Below are positions 1-8,839 of a stretch of 18,738 bases of DNA, in pieces. Each line of letters starts with the position of its first letter. The first letter of the stretch is position 1. Position numbers and translations under genes: made by a program. The notes beneath the pieces are model-generated. The model saw only the letters and a list, made by a program, of their open reading frames with translations. It made no database searches and was not told the origin of the DNA. The stretch covers positions 1-18,738 of the forward strand of contig CAAFWX010000319.1 of NCBI GenBank assembly GCA_900766795.1, read 5' to 3'. The stretch is from Oscillospiraceae bacterium. GTDB lineage: Bacteria > Bacillota_A > Clostridia > Oscillospirales > Ruminococcaceae.

Positions 1-242
1 CGCCTTACGCCTTAAGTGCCAGAGGGGCTGACCGACAGACCGACACGTCTGCATTCATGAGTGTTCGGCTTGAATACGCTTCGCTGCCGCCGAACACCCG
101 AGTGTTCGGCTTGAATACGCTTCGCTGCCGTCGAACACCGCAAGTTGTATAATCTGACGAAAAATCGAGTTCCGCAATCAGCGAAGCGTATTATTGCGAA
201 ACTAGCGGCGAAATCGAACGACAATAAATATGCGGTGTTGCC
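1..242. other. Non-coding stretch at the window edge
   Basis: Apart from the tandem palindromic repeat and its inverted core at 179-192, nothing recognisable is present. Short frames here have no plausible ribosome binding site and are rich in Arg/Ser as expected of random frames through GC-rich repeats. The nitroreductase ends at 243, so this region is downstream of it. No T-rich terminator is obvious on the minus strand. Confidence 0.6.
59..140. repeat. Two tandem copies of a 41-bp palindromic repeat
   Basis: Two 41-bp units (59-99 and 100-140) lie head to tail and differ mainly at the base before the closing arm. Within each unit the arm GTGTTCGGC (61-69 in copy 1) is the exact reverse complement of GCCGAACAC (89-97), leaving a loop of about 19 nt. 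The loop sequence AATACGCTTCGCTG (73-86) recurs as its reverse complement at 179-192. The structure suggests an interspersed, non-coding palindromic repeat family. The reading frames through it show no recognisable protein. No transposase is nearby. Confidence 0.8.
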
Positions 243-779
243 TTAGAAGAATTTTGCGATATCCTCGGGGGATTTGCGCTTCGGCTTTTCGGGCGCTTCG
301 GCTGGGTAGCCCACGGCGATGACGGACGCGATGATTTGAGTTTCGGGAATGGAGAGCAACTGCCGTATCGCGGCGCTGTCCCTAATGCCCATGACAAGAG
401 TTGCAAGCCCCATATCCGCCGCTTTCAGCAGCAGGTTTTCGTTGTGCAGACCGAGGTCATAGAAGCCCCAACCGTTCTCGCATTCGTTGTCGGGATTTCC
501 GTCGCGCCGAAAGCCCGAGCGGTTGGCGACAAAGGCGGTCACAATCAGCGCTGCGCCCTCGCAGTTCTTGGCGTTAAATTCGGGCAGGCACTCTGCGCGA
601 AAGCGCTCGCGCATTTCCTCGGAAAGCACGCAGTAGTAGCGGGCGGTCTGCGAGTTCTTCCACGACGGCGCTTCAATTGCGGCAGAGATAAGCTCCTCAA
701 CCTGTTCGCGGGTGACGGTTTTTGAAGCGTCGTAATGCCGCACGCTTCTGCGGGCTTCGATTGCTTTAGATAATTCCAT
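243..779 (-). CDS. Nitroreductase family protein (FMN-dependent oxidoreductase)
   Basis: A 178-aa protein of the nitroreductase fold, presumably a homodimeric cytoplasmic flavoprotein that uses NAD(P)H to reduce nitro or quinone-like substrates; the true substrate cannot be read from sequence. The N-terminus carries the FMN-phosphate motif RRSVRHYD (residues 10-17), followed by the PSWKNSQ segment. The C-terminal half has the GLHNENLLLKAADMGLATL helix and a MGIRD turn typical of the family. Start chosen at 779 because AAGGAGAAC lies just upstream; an in-frame ATG at 824 would fall inside the promoter. The length fits short nitroreductases. It is a single gene with its own promoter, divergent from the alcohol dehydrogenase. 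Confidence 0.88.
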   Translation of the reverse strand: MELSKAIEARRSVRHYDASKTVTREQVEELISAAIEAPSWKNSQTARYYCVLSEEMRERFRAECLPEFNAKNCEGAALIVTAFVANRSGFRRDGNPDNECENGWGFYDLGLHNENLLLKAADMGLATLVMGIRDSAAIRQLLSIPETQIIASVIAVGYPAEAPEKPKRKSPEDIAKFF

Positions 780-814
780 TTTTGTTCTCCTTCGGGAATG
801 TGATTTCTGACATA

Positions 815-844
815 ATGATAGCACAAATCAAAGCAGAAAGTCAA
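815..844 (-). promoter_or_regulatory. Promoter of the nitroreductase gene
   Basis: On the minus strand TTGACT (844-839) and TATCAT (820-815) are separated by 18 bp, close to the sigma-A consensus, about 35 bp upstream of the chosen start codon. Confidence 0.65.
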
Positions 845-876
845 GCTGATTGCCAAACGTTTCGTAAAAAAACGGA

Positions 877-905
877 TTGCACTTTTCCATTCGCGGTGGT
901 ATAAT
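877..905 (+). promoter_or_regulatory. Promoter of the iron-containing alcohol dehydrogenase gene
   Basis: TTGCAC (877-882) and TATAAT (900-905) with a 17-bp spacer, followed by a leader of about 55 nt and AGGAG (957-961). It is divergent from, and does not overlap, the nitroreductase promoter. Confidence 0.75.
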
Positions 906-968
906 AAGAGGTACAATTAACCGCACGGAAACAGCGGAATAAAGCCATAAACTAACAGGAGAAGAACA

Positions 969-2054
969 ATGATTTTCACCATGCCAACCCTGCTTTATCA
1001 AGAGGAAAACTGCGTTGCCGCCCATGCGAAGAAGCTTTGCACGCTGGGCAGCCGCGCTCTTATCGTCACGGGAAAAAGCTCGTCCAAAAAGAACGGCGCG
1101 CTTAGCGATGTAACCGCCGCGCTTGAAAGCGGGGGAGTTTGCTTTGAGCTTTTTGACGAAATCGAGGAAAACCCCTCTGTTGAAACCGTCATGAAAGCCG
1201 CCGAAAAGGGGCGGTGCTTCGGCGCGGATTTTGTTGTGGGTATAGGCGGCGGCTCTCCGCTGGACGCGGCAAAGGCAGTTGCGCTGATGGTAAAGAATGC
1301 CGATAAGGACAGCGATTTCCTGTGTCGGAACGTGCCTGCGGCGGCGCTTCCCGTGGCGGCTGTGCCAACCACCTGCGGCACAGGCTCGGAGGTTACGGCG
1401 ATTTCGGTGCTTACGGTGCATTCGCGCCGCACAAAGGCTTCCATTCCGCACAGGATATTCCCCGCGCTTGCTCTCGTGGACGGGAAGTACCTTGAGGGTG
1501 CTCCCGTCGGGATAATCCGAAGCACCGCCGTTGACGCGCTGTGCCACCTTGTCGAAAGCAGGCTGAGCGCCAAATCGGACGAATACAGCAGAATGTGCTC
1601 GGACAGCGGGCTTCTTGTCTTTGCACAGTGCCGAAGCGCTCTGGAAGCGGGAGTGTTTTCCCGAAACGACCTTGACAGGCTGATGACCGCTTCTGCGATG
1701 GCGGGCATGGCGATAAGCCTAACCGGCACGACGGTGCCGCACGGGCTGAGCTACCGCGTGACCTATGAACTCGGGATTCCTCACGGAAAAGCGGCGGGAA
1801 TGTTCCTCGGCGGATTTCTCGCGCAGGCGCCCGAGGCGGACAGGGAAGCGGTGTTAGCGCTTGCGGGCTTCTCCTCGGTTGAAGACTATGAGCGGTTTTT
1901 CGCGGCGGTATGCCCGCCCGAAAAGGTGTCCGACAGCGTAATCTCGGACGCAGTTTCCGACCTTTTAGCTAACCCCGCGAAGCTGAACGGCGCTTCGTTC
2001 CCGATTTCCCGCGGGGTTCTCGAAAGAATCGCAGAGCGTGCCGTGCGGGCGTAA
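969..2054 (+). CDS. Iron-containing alcohol dehydrogenase (group III)
   Basis: A 361-aa cytoplasmic oxidoreductase that probably interconverts an alcohol and an aldehyde or ketone with NAD(P)(H). Seen in sequence: the dinucleotide-binding motif GIGGGSPLDAAKA (about residues 90-103), PTTCGTGSEVT, and the four metal ligands of the family, D189 and H193 (DALCH), H258 (PHGLSY) and H272 (IPHGKAAG). Their spacing matches FucO/YqhD-type enzymes, so divalent-metal catalysis should be intact. The ATG at 969 has AGGAG seven bases upstream; a second Met lies four codons in. Somewhat shorter than the usual 380-390 aa, mostly at the C-terminus. Substrate not assignable; butanol/propanediol-type or lactaldehyde reductase are possible. 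Confidence 0.92.
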   Translation: MIFTMPTLLYQEENCVAAHAKKLCTLGSRALIVTGKSSSKKNGALSDVTAALESGGVCFELFDEIEENPSVETVMKAAEKGRCFGADFVVGIGGGSPLDAAKAVALMVKNADKDSDFLCRNVPAAALPVAAVPTTCGTGSEVTAISVLTVHSRRTKASIPHRIFPALALVDGKYLEGAPVGIIRSTAVDALCHLVESRLSAKSDEYSRMCSDSGLLVFAQCRSALEAGVFSRNDLDRLMTASAMAGMAISLTGTTVPHGLSYRVTYELGIPHGKAAGMFLGGFLAQAPEADREAVLALAGFSSVEDYERFFAAVCPPEKVSDSVISDAVSDLLANPAKLNGASFPISRGVLERIAERAVRA

Positions 2055-2155
2055 CGCGCGCCTGCAAACGGCGTTATGGCGCCCGATTTCGCAAAAAAAA
2101 ATCACGACAGGCGTCTATTTTGTGGCGTAAAGCGTGTTGTTGTGAGAAAAACCGC

Positions 2156-2184
2156 TTGACAATACGGACAGACTCTGTTATAAT
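2156..2184 (+). promoter_or_regulatory. Consensus promoter of the ilvBNC operon
   Basis: TTGACA (2156-2161), 17-bp spacer, TATAAT (2179-2184): a perfect match to both sigma-A hexamers. The leader to the ilvB start is about 90 nt. It has no T-box signature (no AGGGTGGNACCGCG) and no obvious terminator hairpin, so attenuation by tRNA is not supported. Confidence 0.88.
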
Positions 2185-2282
2185 AATAGGGTATGAAATA
2201 AAGGGTGTAGCTATATATTGTGTTCTGTGACACTTTAAATTGTTAAACCGCGACAAACTCGCTCCGAAAGGAATGTTACTAT

Positions 2283-3917
2283 TTGAGCACTGTTCGTATG
2301 ACTGTCGCAAAAGCCATGACCGAGTGCCTTAAGGCAGAGGGAATCTCCACTGTTTTCGGTTATCCCGGCGCTGCGATATGCCCGTTTTATGACGAATTAT
2401 ACAAAACCGATATAAGGCACGTTCTTGTGCGCCACGAGGCGAACGCAGGACATGCCGCAAGCGGCTATGCGCGTATTTCCGGAAAGCCTGCGGTTGCGGT
2501 TGCAACAAGCGGTCCGGGCGCTTTGAACCTTATCACTGCTATCGCCACCGCTTATATGGACTCCGTGCCCATGGTGGTTATCACCGGTCAGGTAAACTCC
2601 GACCAGATAGGCAGAGATGTGTTTCAGGAGGCGGACATCACAGGCTCCGCTGAGCCGTTTGTGAAGCACAGCTACCTGCTTAAGCGCCCCGAGGACACCG
2701 CAGAGGTGTTTAAGCGCGCGTTCTATCTTGCAGGCACAGGCAGACGCGGCCCCGTGCTTATTGATGTTCCCTTTGATATTCAGAAATCCGAGATAGATTT
2801 CGAGTACCCCGACTCTGTGGACATTCGCAGCTACCGTCCTTCCACTACCGGAAACGGCTTCCAGATAAAGCGTGCCGTTCAGCAGATGCTTACAGCGAAG
2901 AAGCCGCTTATTGTTGCGGGCGGCGGTCTTTTTACGGGCGACGCGGTCAAGCTTTGCAGAAAGCTTGTTGAGATGACCGACATTCCCGTTGTGTCTACGA
3001 TGATGGGTCTTGGATCGGTTCCCACCGACAGCCCGCTGTTCTTCGGAATGATGGGAATGCATGGCGCAAAGAGCGCGAATTACGCGGTGAACAACTGTGA
3101 CACGCTGATTGTTCTCGGCGCGCGTCTTGGCGACAGAGCCGTCACCGCGATGAGCAACCGCAGCGACATGACGGTGATACATATTGATATCGACCCTGCC
3201 GAAATCGGCAAGAATATAGAGGCTCACATTCCGATTGTCGGCGACATTTCGCTGGTACTCGGTCAGCTTATTGCGCAGCTTGAGCTGCTTCCCGTGGGGA
3301 AGCACCCCGAGTGGCGCGCTCAGCTTGACGCGCAGCGCATTGATAAGGAAATCGTTGCAGCACCCGAGGGGTATGTTAATCCCAAATGGTTCATGCAGGT
3401 GCTTAACAAGCAGCTTCCGAAGTATTCGGTTGTTGTTGCGGACGTTGGACAGAACCAGATTTGGACGGCAAGGAACATCACCTATTCCGACGGACGTTTT
3501 CTGACCTCGGGCGGTATGGGCACGATGGGCTATTCTGTTCCGTGTGCTGTCGGCGCAAAGGCTGCCGACCCGTCTGCGGAGGTTATTGCGATATGCGGCG
3601 ACGGCTCTTTCCAGATGGAGTTCATGGAGCTTGCCACAGCGATTCAGCATGGAATCAACATCAAGGTCATTGTCATGCGCAACAGGTGGCTGGGCATGGT
3701 GAGAGAGCTTCAGACAAACGCATACGGCAACAGGCTTGCCGCAGTGTCGCTTGACGGAAGCCCCAGCTTCACAAAGCTTGCGGACGCATACGGCATTGAA
3801 AACATCCTTGTGGACAGCCCCGAAAGCGCAGAGGACGCCGTGAAGCGTATGATTGCCTCGGACAAGCCTTTCCTTTTGGAAGTTGCTGTCGAGGAATTTG
3901 AGAAAACAATTCTTTAA
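2283..3917 (+). CDS. ilvB: Acetolactate synthase large (catalytic) subunit
   Basis: Condenses two pyruvates to 2-acetolactate (or pyruvate plus 2-oxobutyrate to acetohydroxybutyrate), the first common step of valine, leucine and isoleucine synthesis, using thiamine diphosphate, FAD and Mg2+. The 544-aa product has the N-terminal pyrimidine-binding domain with catalytic Glu52 (RHEANAGHAA) and the SGPGALN loop. A central domain follows, then the C-terminal pyrophosphate domain whose GDG...N motif starts at residue 439 (GDGSFQMEFMELA) and ends near MRNRWLG. The start is a TTG at 2283 with GAAAGGA ten bases upstream; the next in-frame ATG (2298) lacks a ribosome site. First gene of ilvBNC, 16 bp before ilvN. 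The C-terminus (about 20 aa) is shorter than in enteric enzymes. Confidence 0.97.
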   Translation: MSTVRMTVAKAMTECLKAEGISTVFGYPGAAICPFYDELYKTDIRHVLVRHEANAGHAASGYARISGKPAVAVATSGPGALNLITAIATAYMDSVPMVVITGQVNSDQIGRDVFQEADITGSAEPFVKHSYLLKRPEDTAEVFKRAFYLAGTGRRGPVLIDVPFDIQKSEIDFEYPDSVDIRSYRPSTTGNGFQIKRAVQQMLTAKKPLIVAGGGLFTGDAVKLCRKLVEMTDIPVVSTMMGLGSVPTDSPLFFGMMGMHGAKSANYAVNNCDTLIVLGARLGDRAVTAMSNRSDMTVIHIDIDPAEIGKNIEAHIPIVGDISLVLGQLIAQLELLPVGKHPEWRAQLDAQRIDKEIVAAPEGYVNPKWFMQVLNKQLPKYSVVVADVGQNQIWTARNITYSDGRFLTSGGMGTMGYSVPCAVGAKAADPSAEVIAICGDGSFQMEFMELATAIQHGINIKVIVMRNRWLGMVRELQTNAYGNRLAAVSLDGSPSFTKLADAYGIENILVDSPESAEDAVKRMIASDKPFLLEVAVEEFEKTIL

Positions 3918-3933
3918 ACGGGAGGGTATACAA

Positions 3934-4425
3934 ATGAAGCATACAATTTCCGTTTTAGTTGAAAACCACGCGGGCGTACTCGCGAGAATCTCCGGTCTTT
4001 TCGCAAGGCGCGGCTTTAACATCGACAGCCTTGCCGTTGGAGTTACCGACGACGAGAACGTGTCGAGAATCACCATTGTTGCCGACGGCAGCGACTACAC
4101 CCTTGAGCAGATTGAGAAGCAGCTTAACAAGCTTATTGATGTAATCAAGGTAAAGACGCTTGCTCCTGACAGTATGGTGTCGAGAGAGCTTGTGCTCATC
4201 AAGGTAAGCTGCACACCTAAGCAGCGCCCCGAGATAATCAGCATTGTGGAGCTTGCTCACGGAAAGATATCCGACATCTGCGCAAACTCCATGACGATTG
4301 AGCTGTCCGCCGACAAGCAGTCGCTCACCAATTTCGAGGAGCTTCTGCGACCCTACGGCATAAAGGAAATCGTCCGCACGGGCACAATCGCAATCCAGAA
4401 GGGCGAAGCCTCCGTCAGAGTGTAA
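3934..4425 (+). CDS. ilvN: Acetolactate synthase small (regulatory) subunit
   Basis: A 163-aa regulatory subunit that binds IlvB, raises its activity and normally mediates valine feedback inhibition. The N-terminal ACT domain is clear (HTISVLVENHAGVLARISGL, residues 3-22, then RRGFNIDSLAVG), followed by the C-terminal ALS_ss_C domain ending in IVRTGTIAIQKGE. Length matches the usual 160-170 aa of the IlvH type. The ATG at 3934 is preceded by GGGAGG (3920-3925), which overlaps the end of ilvB closely enough for translational coupling. A longer frame beginning inside ilvB is only read-through of the same frame. Confidence 0.96.
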   Translation: MKHTISVLVENHAGVLARISGLFARRGFNIDSLAVGVTDDENVSRITIVADGSDYTLEQIEKQLNKLIDVIKVKTLAPDSMVSRELVLIKVSCTPKQRPEIISIVELAHGKISDICANSMTIELSADKQSLTNFEELLRPYGIKEIVRTGTIAIQKGEASVRV

Positions 4426-4470
4426 CGGCTCTGAATATTCCTGTAAAACCTCGCTGAAAAAGCGTCGTAA

Positions 4471-5493
<1,023 letters not shown>

Positions 5494-5515
5494 TTCGGTT
5501 CATTCCGTACATACG

Positions 5516-5547
5516 CAGCCCCCGATGAAGGTCGGGGGCTGTTTTTT
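5516..5547 (+). terminator. Rho-independent terminator of the ilvBNC operon
   Basis: A perfect 10-bp stem, CAGCCCCCGA (5516-5525) with TCGGGGGCTG (5532-5541), a 6-nt loop and TTTTTT immediately after, 22 bp downstream of the ilvC stop codon. Confidence 0.95.
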
Positions 5548-5566
5548 CGTGGAGCAGTACGCGGAG

Positions 5567-5595
5567 TTGACAAAGGCGCTTGTTTGTGCTATAAT
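5567..5595 (+). promoter_or_regulatory. Consensus promoter for the small ORF and GNAT gene
   Basis: TTGACA (5567-5572), 17-bp spacer, TATAAT (5590-5595), again a perfect match to both hexamers, starting 20 bp after the ilv terminator. Transcription should begin near 5602, shortly before the 19-codon frame at 5629. Confidence 0.85.
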
Positions 5596-5628
5596 TGGTT
5601 AATCGAAATATGAGAAAGGGTGATTGTG

Positions 5629-5688
5629 ATGAAAAGCGTAAACTATTCTGAGCAGCAAAAAATGATTGGATTAAAGGAGCGAATATGA
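5629..5688 (+). CDS. Putative 19-aa upstream peptide overlapping the GNAT start
   Basis: A short frame, MKSVNYSEQQKMIGLKERI, begins at an ATG 9 bases after AAAGGG (5614-5619) and ends with a TGA that shares the ATGA tetranucleotide with the GNAT start codon (5685-5688). The GNAT ribosome site (AAAGGAG) lies inside it. The arrangement fits translational coupling or a regulatory upstream frame; it could equally be chance or a remnant of a degraded gene. The peptide is hydrophilic and has no signal sequence. I do not recognise a family. Confidence 0.35.
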   Translation: MKSVNYSEQQKMIGLKERI

Positions 5689-6224
5689 CAACAATCACCT
5701 ATTCAAAGCTTAACATCGAAAACTTCAGCGTGAACTCTCTGGACAGCTTTATCCGACATCAGGAGGTTTCCGAGTGTTGGCGAAAAATCGACGGCAGCTA
5801 TGTTCTTGTGCCGAATGTGTTTACAGAGGAATGGGACATCGATAAGCGCAGGGAAATGGCGCAGACTATCTCGGCAGGAATCTCAGAAAACGGCTTTGCA
5901 TACGGAGCCTTTCTAGGGGAGGAGATAGTCGGGTACATTTACCTGACAAAAGATTTTTTCGGAAGCGAGAATCAGTACATTGAGCTGAGTGCGTTTCACA
6001 TTTCGGAGCCGTACCGCAGACAGGGTATCGGGAAAATGCTTTTCGGGCTTGCCTGCAAGGAGGCAAAAGCCCTCGGAGCAAAAAAGCTTTACATCTCTGC
6101 ACACCCGTCAAAGGAAAGTCAGGCGGCGTACCGCAGACTCGGCTGCGTTGAGGCAGAGGAGATTAACGCGAAGATAGCCGAAAACGAACCGTTTGACGTT
6201 CAGATGGAATATCGCTTGCGGTAA
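5685..6224 (+). CDS. GNAT family N-acetyltransferase
   Basis: A 179-aa acetyl-CoA-dependent acyltransferase of unknown substrate. The GNAT core is in the C-terminal two thirds: strand ELSAFHISEPY, then the pyrophosphate-binding motif RRQGIGKMLF (about residues 110-119), the helix CKEAKALGAKKLYI, and the late motif SQAAYRRLGC. The first 60 residues are less typical. The start at 5685 has AAAGGAG five to eleven bases upstream and overlaps the stop of the preceding short frame. It ends at a shared terminator facing mnmM. Small-molecule or peptide acetylation is most likely; no close relative (such as RimI) is evident. Confidence 0.9.
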   Translation: MTTITYSKLNIENFSVNSLDSFIRHQEVSECWRKIDGSYVLVPNVFTEEWDIDKRREMAQTISAGISENGFAYGAFLGEEIVGYIYLTKDFFGSENQYIELSAFHISEPYRRQGIGKMLFGLACKEAKALGAKKLYISAHPSKESQAAYRRLGCVEAEEINAKIAENEPFDVQMEYRLR

Positions 6225-6233
6225 GTAAACAAA

Positions 6234-6266
6234 AAAATCCTGACAGGACTTAACTGTCGGGATTTT
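6234..6266. terminator. Bidirectional terminator between GNAT and mnmM
   Basis: A 13-bp stem, AAAATCCTGACAG (6234-6246) with CTGTCGGGATTTT (6254-6266), with one G-T wobble and a 7-nt loop. Runs of A on the left and T on the right make it usable in both directions, as expected between convergent genes that end at 6224 and 6270. Confidence 0.88.
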
Positions 6267-6269
6267 GAT

Positions 6270-6845
6270 TTATCTGTCCTTGAAAATCACGATAGGAATA
6301 GGCGGGCAGTTTGTGCGGTTGACGAACGGCATTTCCACCACGGTGTACTTTTTGTTGTCGATGGTGGGGAGGTATTCAAGCAGCGCGTCCCGTTCCTCGA
6401 AGCCGGTTTCCCTGCCGTAGTAGATGATGAGGGTCATTATGCCGCCGTCTTTCAGCAGGCGCAGCCCCTTTTCTATCGCGGGGATACTGGTGGATTTATC
6501 GGTGAAAATGTTGTGGTCGCCGCGCGGCAGCCATCCGAAGTTAAAGGTTATGCAGGAAACGCTGCCCTCCGAAATCACCTCGTCCATCTCGCTGTGGCTT
6601 TTCAGCAGGACATCGGCGCGGTGGGAAAGCCCGTTTTCTCGGAGCAGCGCTTTTGTGCTCTCCACAGCGTCGGGCTGAATGTCAAAGGCAGTGACGTGCC
6701 CGCTGTCGCCCACAAGCCGTGCGAGAAGCAGCGTGTCGTTTCCTCTGCCCGCGGTAGCGTCAACGCAGATATCGCCCTCGTGAACGTATTCGGCTATCAC
6801 GCGCCGAATTATGTTCAGCGCGCTGAATGATGGTCTGTTGTCCAT
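6270..6845 (-). CDS. mnmM: tRNA (mnm5s2U34) methyltransferase, YtqB/MnmM-type
   Basis: A 191-aa class I SAM-dependent methyltransferase. By family knowledge, YtqB/MnmM methylates the aminomethyl group at the wobble uridine of certain tRNAs; earlier annotations call the family 'rRNA methylase'. Seen here: the SAM motif DATAGRGNDTLLLA (about 29-42), the FDIQ acidic strand, KSHSEMDEV, and the family hallmark FNFGWLPRGDHNIFT, which parallels FNLGYLPGGD in Bacillus YtqB. The start at 6845 follows GGAGG by five bases; earlier in-frame TTG/ATG codons at 6860 and 6857 overlap the cellulase stop and lack their own site. It lies 11 bp downstream of the cellulase gene, so the two are probably co-transcribed. 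Confidence 0.86.
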   Translation of the reverse strand: MDNRPSFSALNIIRRVIAEYVHEGDICVDATAGRGNDTLLLARLVGDSGHVTAFDIQPDAVESTKALLRENGLSHRADVLLKSHSEMDEVISEGSVSCITFNFGWLPRGDHNIFTDKSTSIPAIEKGLRLLKDGGIMTLIIYYGRETGFEERDALLEYLPTIDNKKYTVVEMPFVNRTNCPPIPIVIFKDR

Positions 6846-6856
6846 GAAATCCTCCA

Positions 6857-8812
6857 TCAAAGCCCGTTTGCTTCGGAAAGTGTAATTCCGTTTTCGCCCA
6901 GCGGAATTGCGTGGTCAAGTCCCACGAAGCTGCCGTTTTCCTGCCAGAGCACTTCCCTTACGAAGCCGTATTTCTGCTCGTCCCATGTGGTGAAGTCGTC
7001 CAGCACCAGTCCGCCTGTGTCGCCGCTGTTTGCATTAAAGCACCAGAATGTGTGGTTCAGGTGGTAGTTGGAGATAAGCTCCCGCATATAGGTCATCCAG
7101 GTAAGGTTAGGCTCCGTCATAAAGCCGCCCCACTCGCCAATAAGCAGGGGAGCGGTGTTGTCGGTGTGTATGTACAGCCAGTTGTCGCGCCAGCAGTCGT
7201 CCATAAGGCTGTCATAGTCATAGCCGCCCTCAAACCAGGGCTGCGCGTAAACGGACGGACCGTAGTCGTGGGGAGAATACACCAGCTTGTCCTGATAACT
7301 GCCGAGGTCAATGGGATAGTCCTTTACGCCGCGGAGATTGCCGCCCCACCAGTTGAAGTAATAGTCGTCCTCGTTGGTGGAGGTGTAGCTGCCGTTGTTT
7401 TTGGAGTAGATTTCGGTTCCCTCCACCAAAATAAGCAGGTTGGGATTTTTCGCAAGCACCCGCGCTGCTGCGACCTCTGCGGCGTGCTTCCAGTTGTTGG
7501 CAGCGTCCGAGTCGTTCCATATCGCCGCGCCGCTGCCCTCATAGGGCTTTCCGTGCGGCTCGTTCTTGAGGTCGAGCGCAATAATCGTGTCGTTGTCCTT
7601 GTAGCGGTCGGCAATCCACTCCAGCGCGGAGCAGTAGTCCTCGAAGCTAATCCTGTCGGTGTACCAGAGGTTCACAACATGCCCCGAAGCGTTGGTTTCC
7701 GCACAGTGAATGTCGGGCATTACCTTCAAGCCGTTCTCCTCGGCAAGCTTTAGAAAATAGTCGAAAATCTCAAGGCTGTTAAGCCCCGTAAGGTGCGCAT
7801 TGGTGGCTTGATTGTAGTTTGCCTGCGGGTACTCGCCTGCCGCCCACTGATTGATTAGTTCCGCAGAGATGGGCACGCGAATGAGATTGAAGCCGTGGTC
7901 GGCGATAGCCTTAACCGAGCTGTCGAGCTGGCTTGTCCACAGACCGTCAAAGGTATTGGTGCCAGTGTTGTAGCCGAACCAGTTCACTCCCGTGAGCCAC
8001 ACCTGCTTTCCGCTGCTGTCGAGGATTTTGTTGCCGTCGGTGTGCAGCCAGTCGTCGCCCTGCACAGCCTCAGCGCTTCTCGCGAGCATTTCTTCCTTGT
8101 CGGCTGTGGGGACGGCGTTTGCGTTATTCCAACCGCCTGTGTTCCCCGAATTTGAGGAACCGCCCGCGTTAGGATTCCCGGCAACCGTTCCGCGCTCCAC
8201 CCTGCAAGCAGTGCCGTTAAGCCATGCGGCGGAGATGTTGAGCGCGCCGTTTGTGCCGAGATTGCAGCCGATGTTTAGTGAGCCGCCGTTTCCAATTTCG
8301 CCGTTATATTCCGCGTTGGTTATCGTCAGCATATCGCCGTTTACGGTGTAAGTGCCGTTCCAGCCCTCGCAGCTTGCCAGCCCATCAATCGTAAGCTCCA
8401 ACGTCCAGCCGTTTATCAGGCTTCCGCTGTTGTTGGTTATCCCAAGCTTAAGCCCGCTCATGGTGGTGCCGGCGGAATCCCACGAGTTGTCGGTTGACCA
8501 GCTTAGGATATACGGCTCGCCCGTGTTTTCTGCGGGAGTATTCTGCTCTTGATGAGCGGAGGAAGCAGTTGTGCGGTCGGTTTTGCTGTTTTTACTGTCG
8601 GTGGAACTCTGCGTGCTGTCGGCGCTTTCGGTGACGCTTGCGGATTGATTTGATGTGCCGGTAGGATTAGCCTGCTTGCCCGCAGACATCGCAATCAGCG
8701 CAACCACAAGTCCCACAATCACCGCGCTCATGCCGCACATAACCCAAACCGCCCATTTGGGCAGCTTCTGCGGGGAAGCGTTTGTATTCTTTTCGTTGTT
8801 GTTTTCTTCCAT
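6857..8812 (-). CDS. Membrane-anchored GH5 endoglucanase with CBM2-like module
   Basis: A 651-aa cell-surface glycoside hydrolase, expected to cut beta-1,4-glucan (cellulose). Order of parts: a short hydrophilic N-terminus; one membrane helix (WAVWVMCGMSAVIVGLVVAL, about 20-39) without a clear cleavage site, so probably a signal anchor; a Ser/Thr-rich linker (about 45-97); a CBM2-like binding module (about 98-208, with NGWTLELTI and ITNAEYNG); a Gly/Asn/Ser linker; and the GH5 barrel (about 250-635). Acid/base Glu418 is in DLKNEPHG and nucleophile Glu560 in LIGEWGG. WWGGNLRG and YSPHDYGP are as in the Acidothermus E1 group (GH5_1-like). GGGAGG precedes the ATG. No dockerin or LPXTG motif is visible. 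Confidence 0.93.
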   Translation of the reverse strand: MEENNNEKNTNASPQKLPKWAVWVMCGMSAVIVGLVVALIAMSAGKQANPTGTSNQSASVTESADSTQSSTDSKNSKTDRTTASSAHQEQNTPAENTGEPYILSWSTDNSWDSAGTTMSGLKLGITNNSGSLINGWTLELTIDGLASCEGWNGTYTVNGDMLTITNAEYNGEIGNGGSLNIGCNLGTNGALNISAAWLNGTACRVERGTVAGNPNAGGSSNSGNTGGWNNANAVPTADKEEMLARSAEAVQGDDWLHTDGNKILDSSGKQVWLTGVNWFGYNTGTNTFDGLWTSQLDSSVKAIADHGFNLIRVPISAELINQWAAGEYPQANYNQATNAHLTGLNSLEIFDYFLKLAEENGLKVMPDIHCAETNASGHVVNLWYTDRISFEDYCSALEWIADRYKDNDTIIALDLKNEPHGKPYEGSGAAIWNDSDAANNWKHAAEVAAARVLAKNPNLLILVEGTEIYSKNNGSYTSTNEDDYYFNWWGGNLRGVKDYPIDLGSYQDKLVYSPHDYGPSVYAQPWFEGGYDYDSLMDDCWRDNWLYIHTDNTAPLLIGEWGGFMTEPNLTWMTYMRELISNYHLNHTFWCFNANSGDTGGLVLDDFTTWDEQKYGFVREVLWQENGSFVGLDHAIPLGENGITLSEANGL

Positions 8813-8839
8813 ATTAACCTCCCATTGTTTTCTACTATA

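Noticed and set aside
2185..2282. Possible T-box or leader-peptide attenuator before ilvB
   Set aside because: No T-box consensus, no terminator/antiterminator pair, and the only small frame (ATG at 2273) is not rich in branched-chain codons.
2397..4076. 559-codon open frame on the minus strand across ilvB
   Set aside because: It is antisense to an unmistakable ilvB, rich in Arg/His/Asn without any domain, and has no ribosome site; a codon-bias shadow.
6911..7753. 280-codon Val-rich frame antisense to the cellulase
   Set aside because: The cellulase frame has full catalytic motifs; this one has none.
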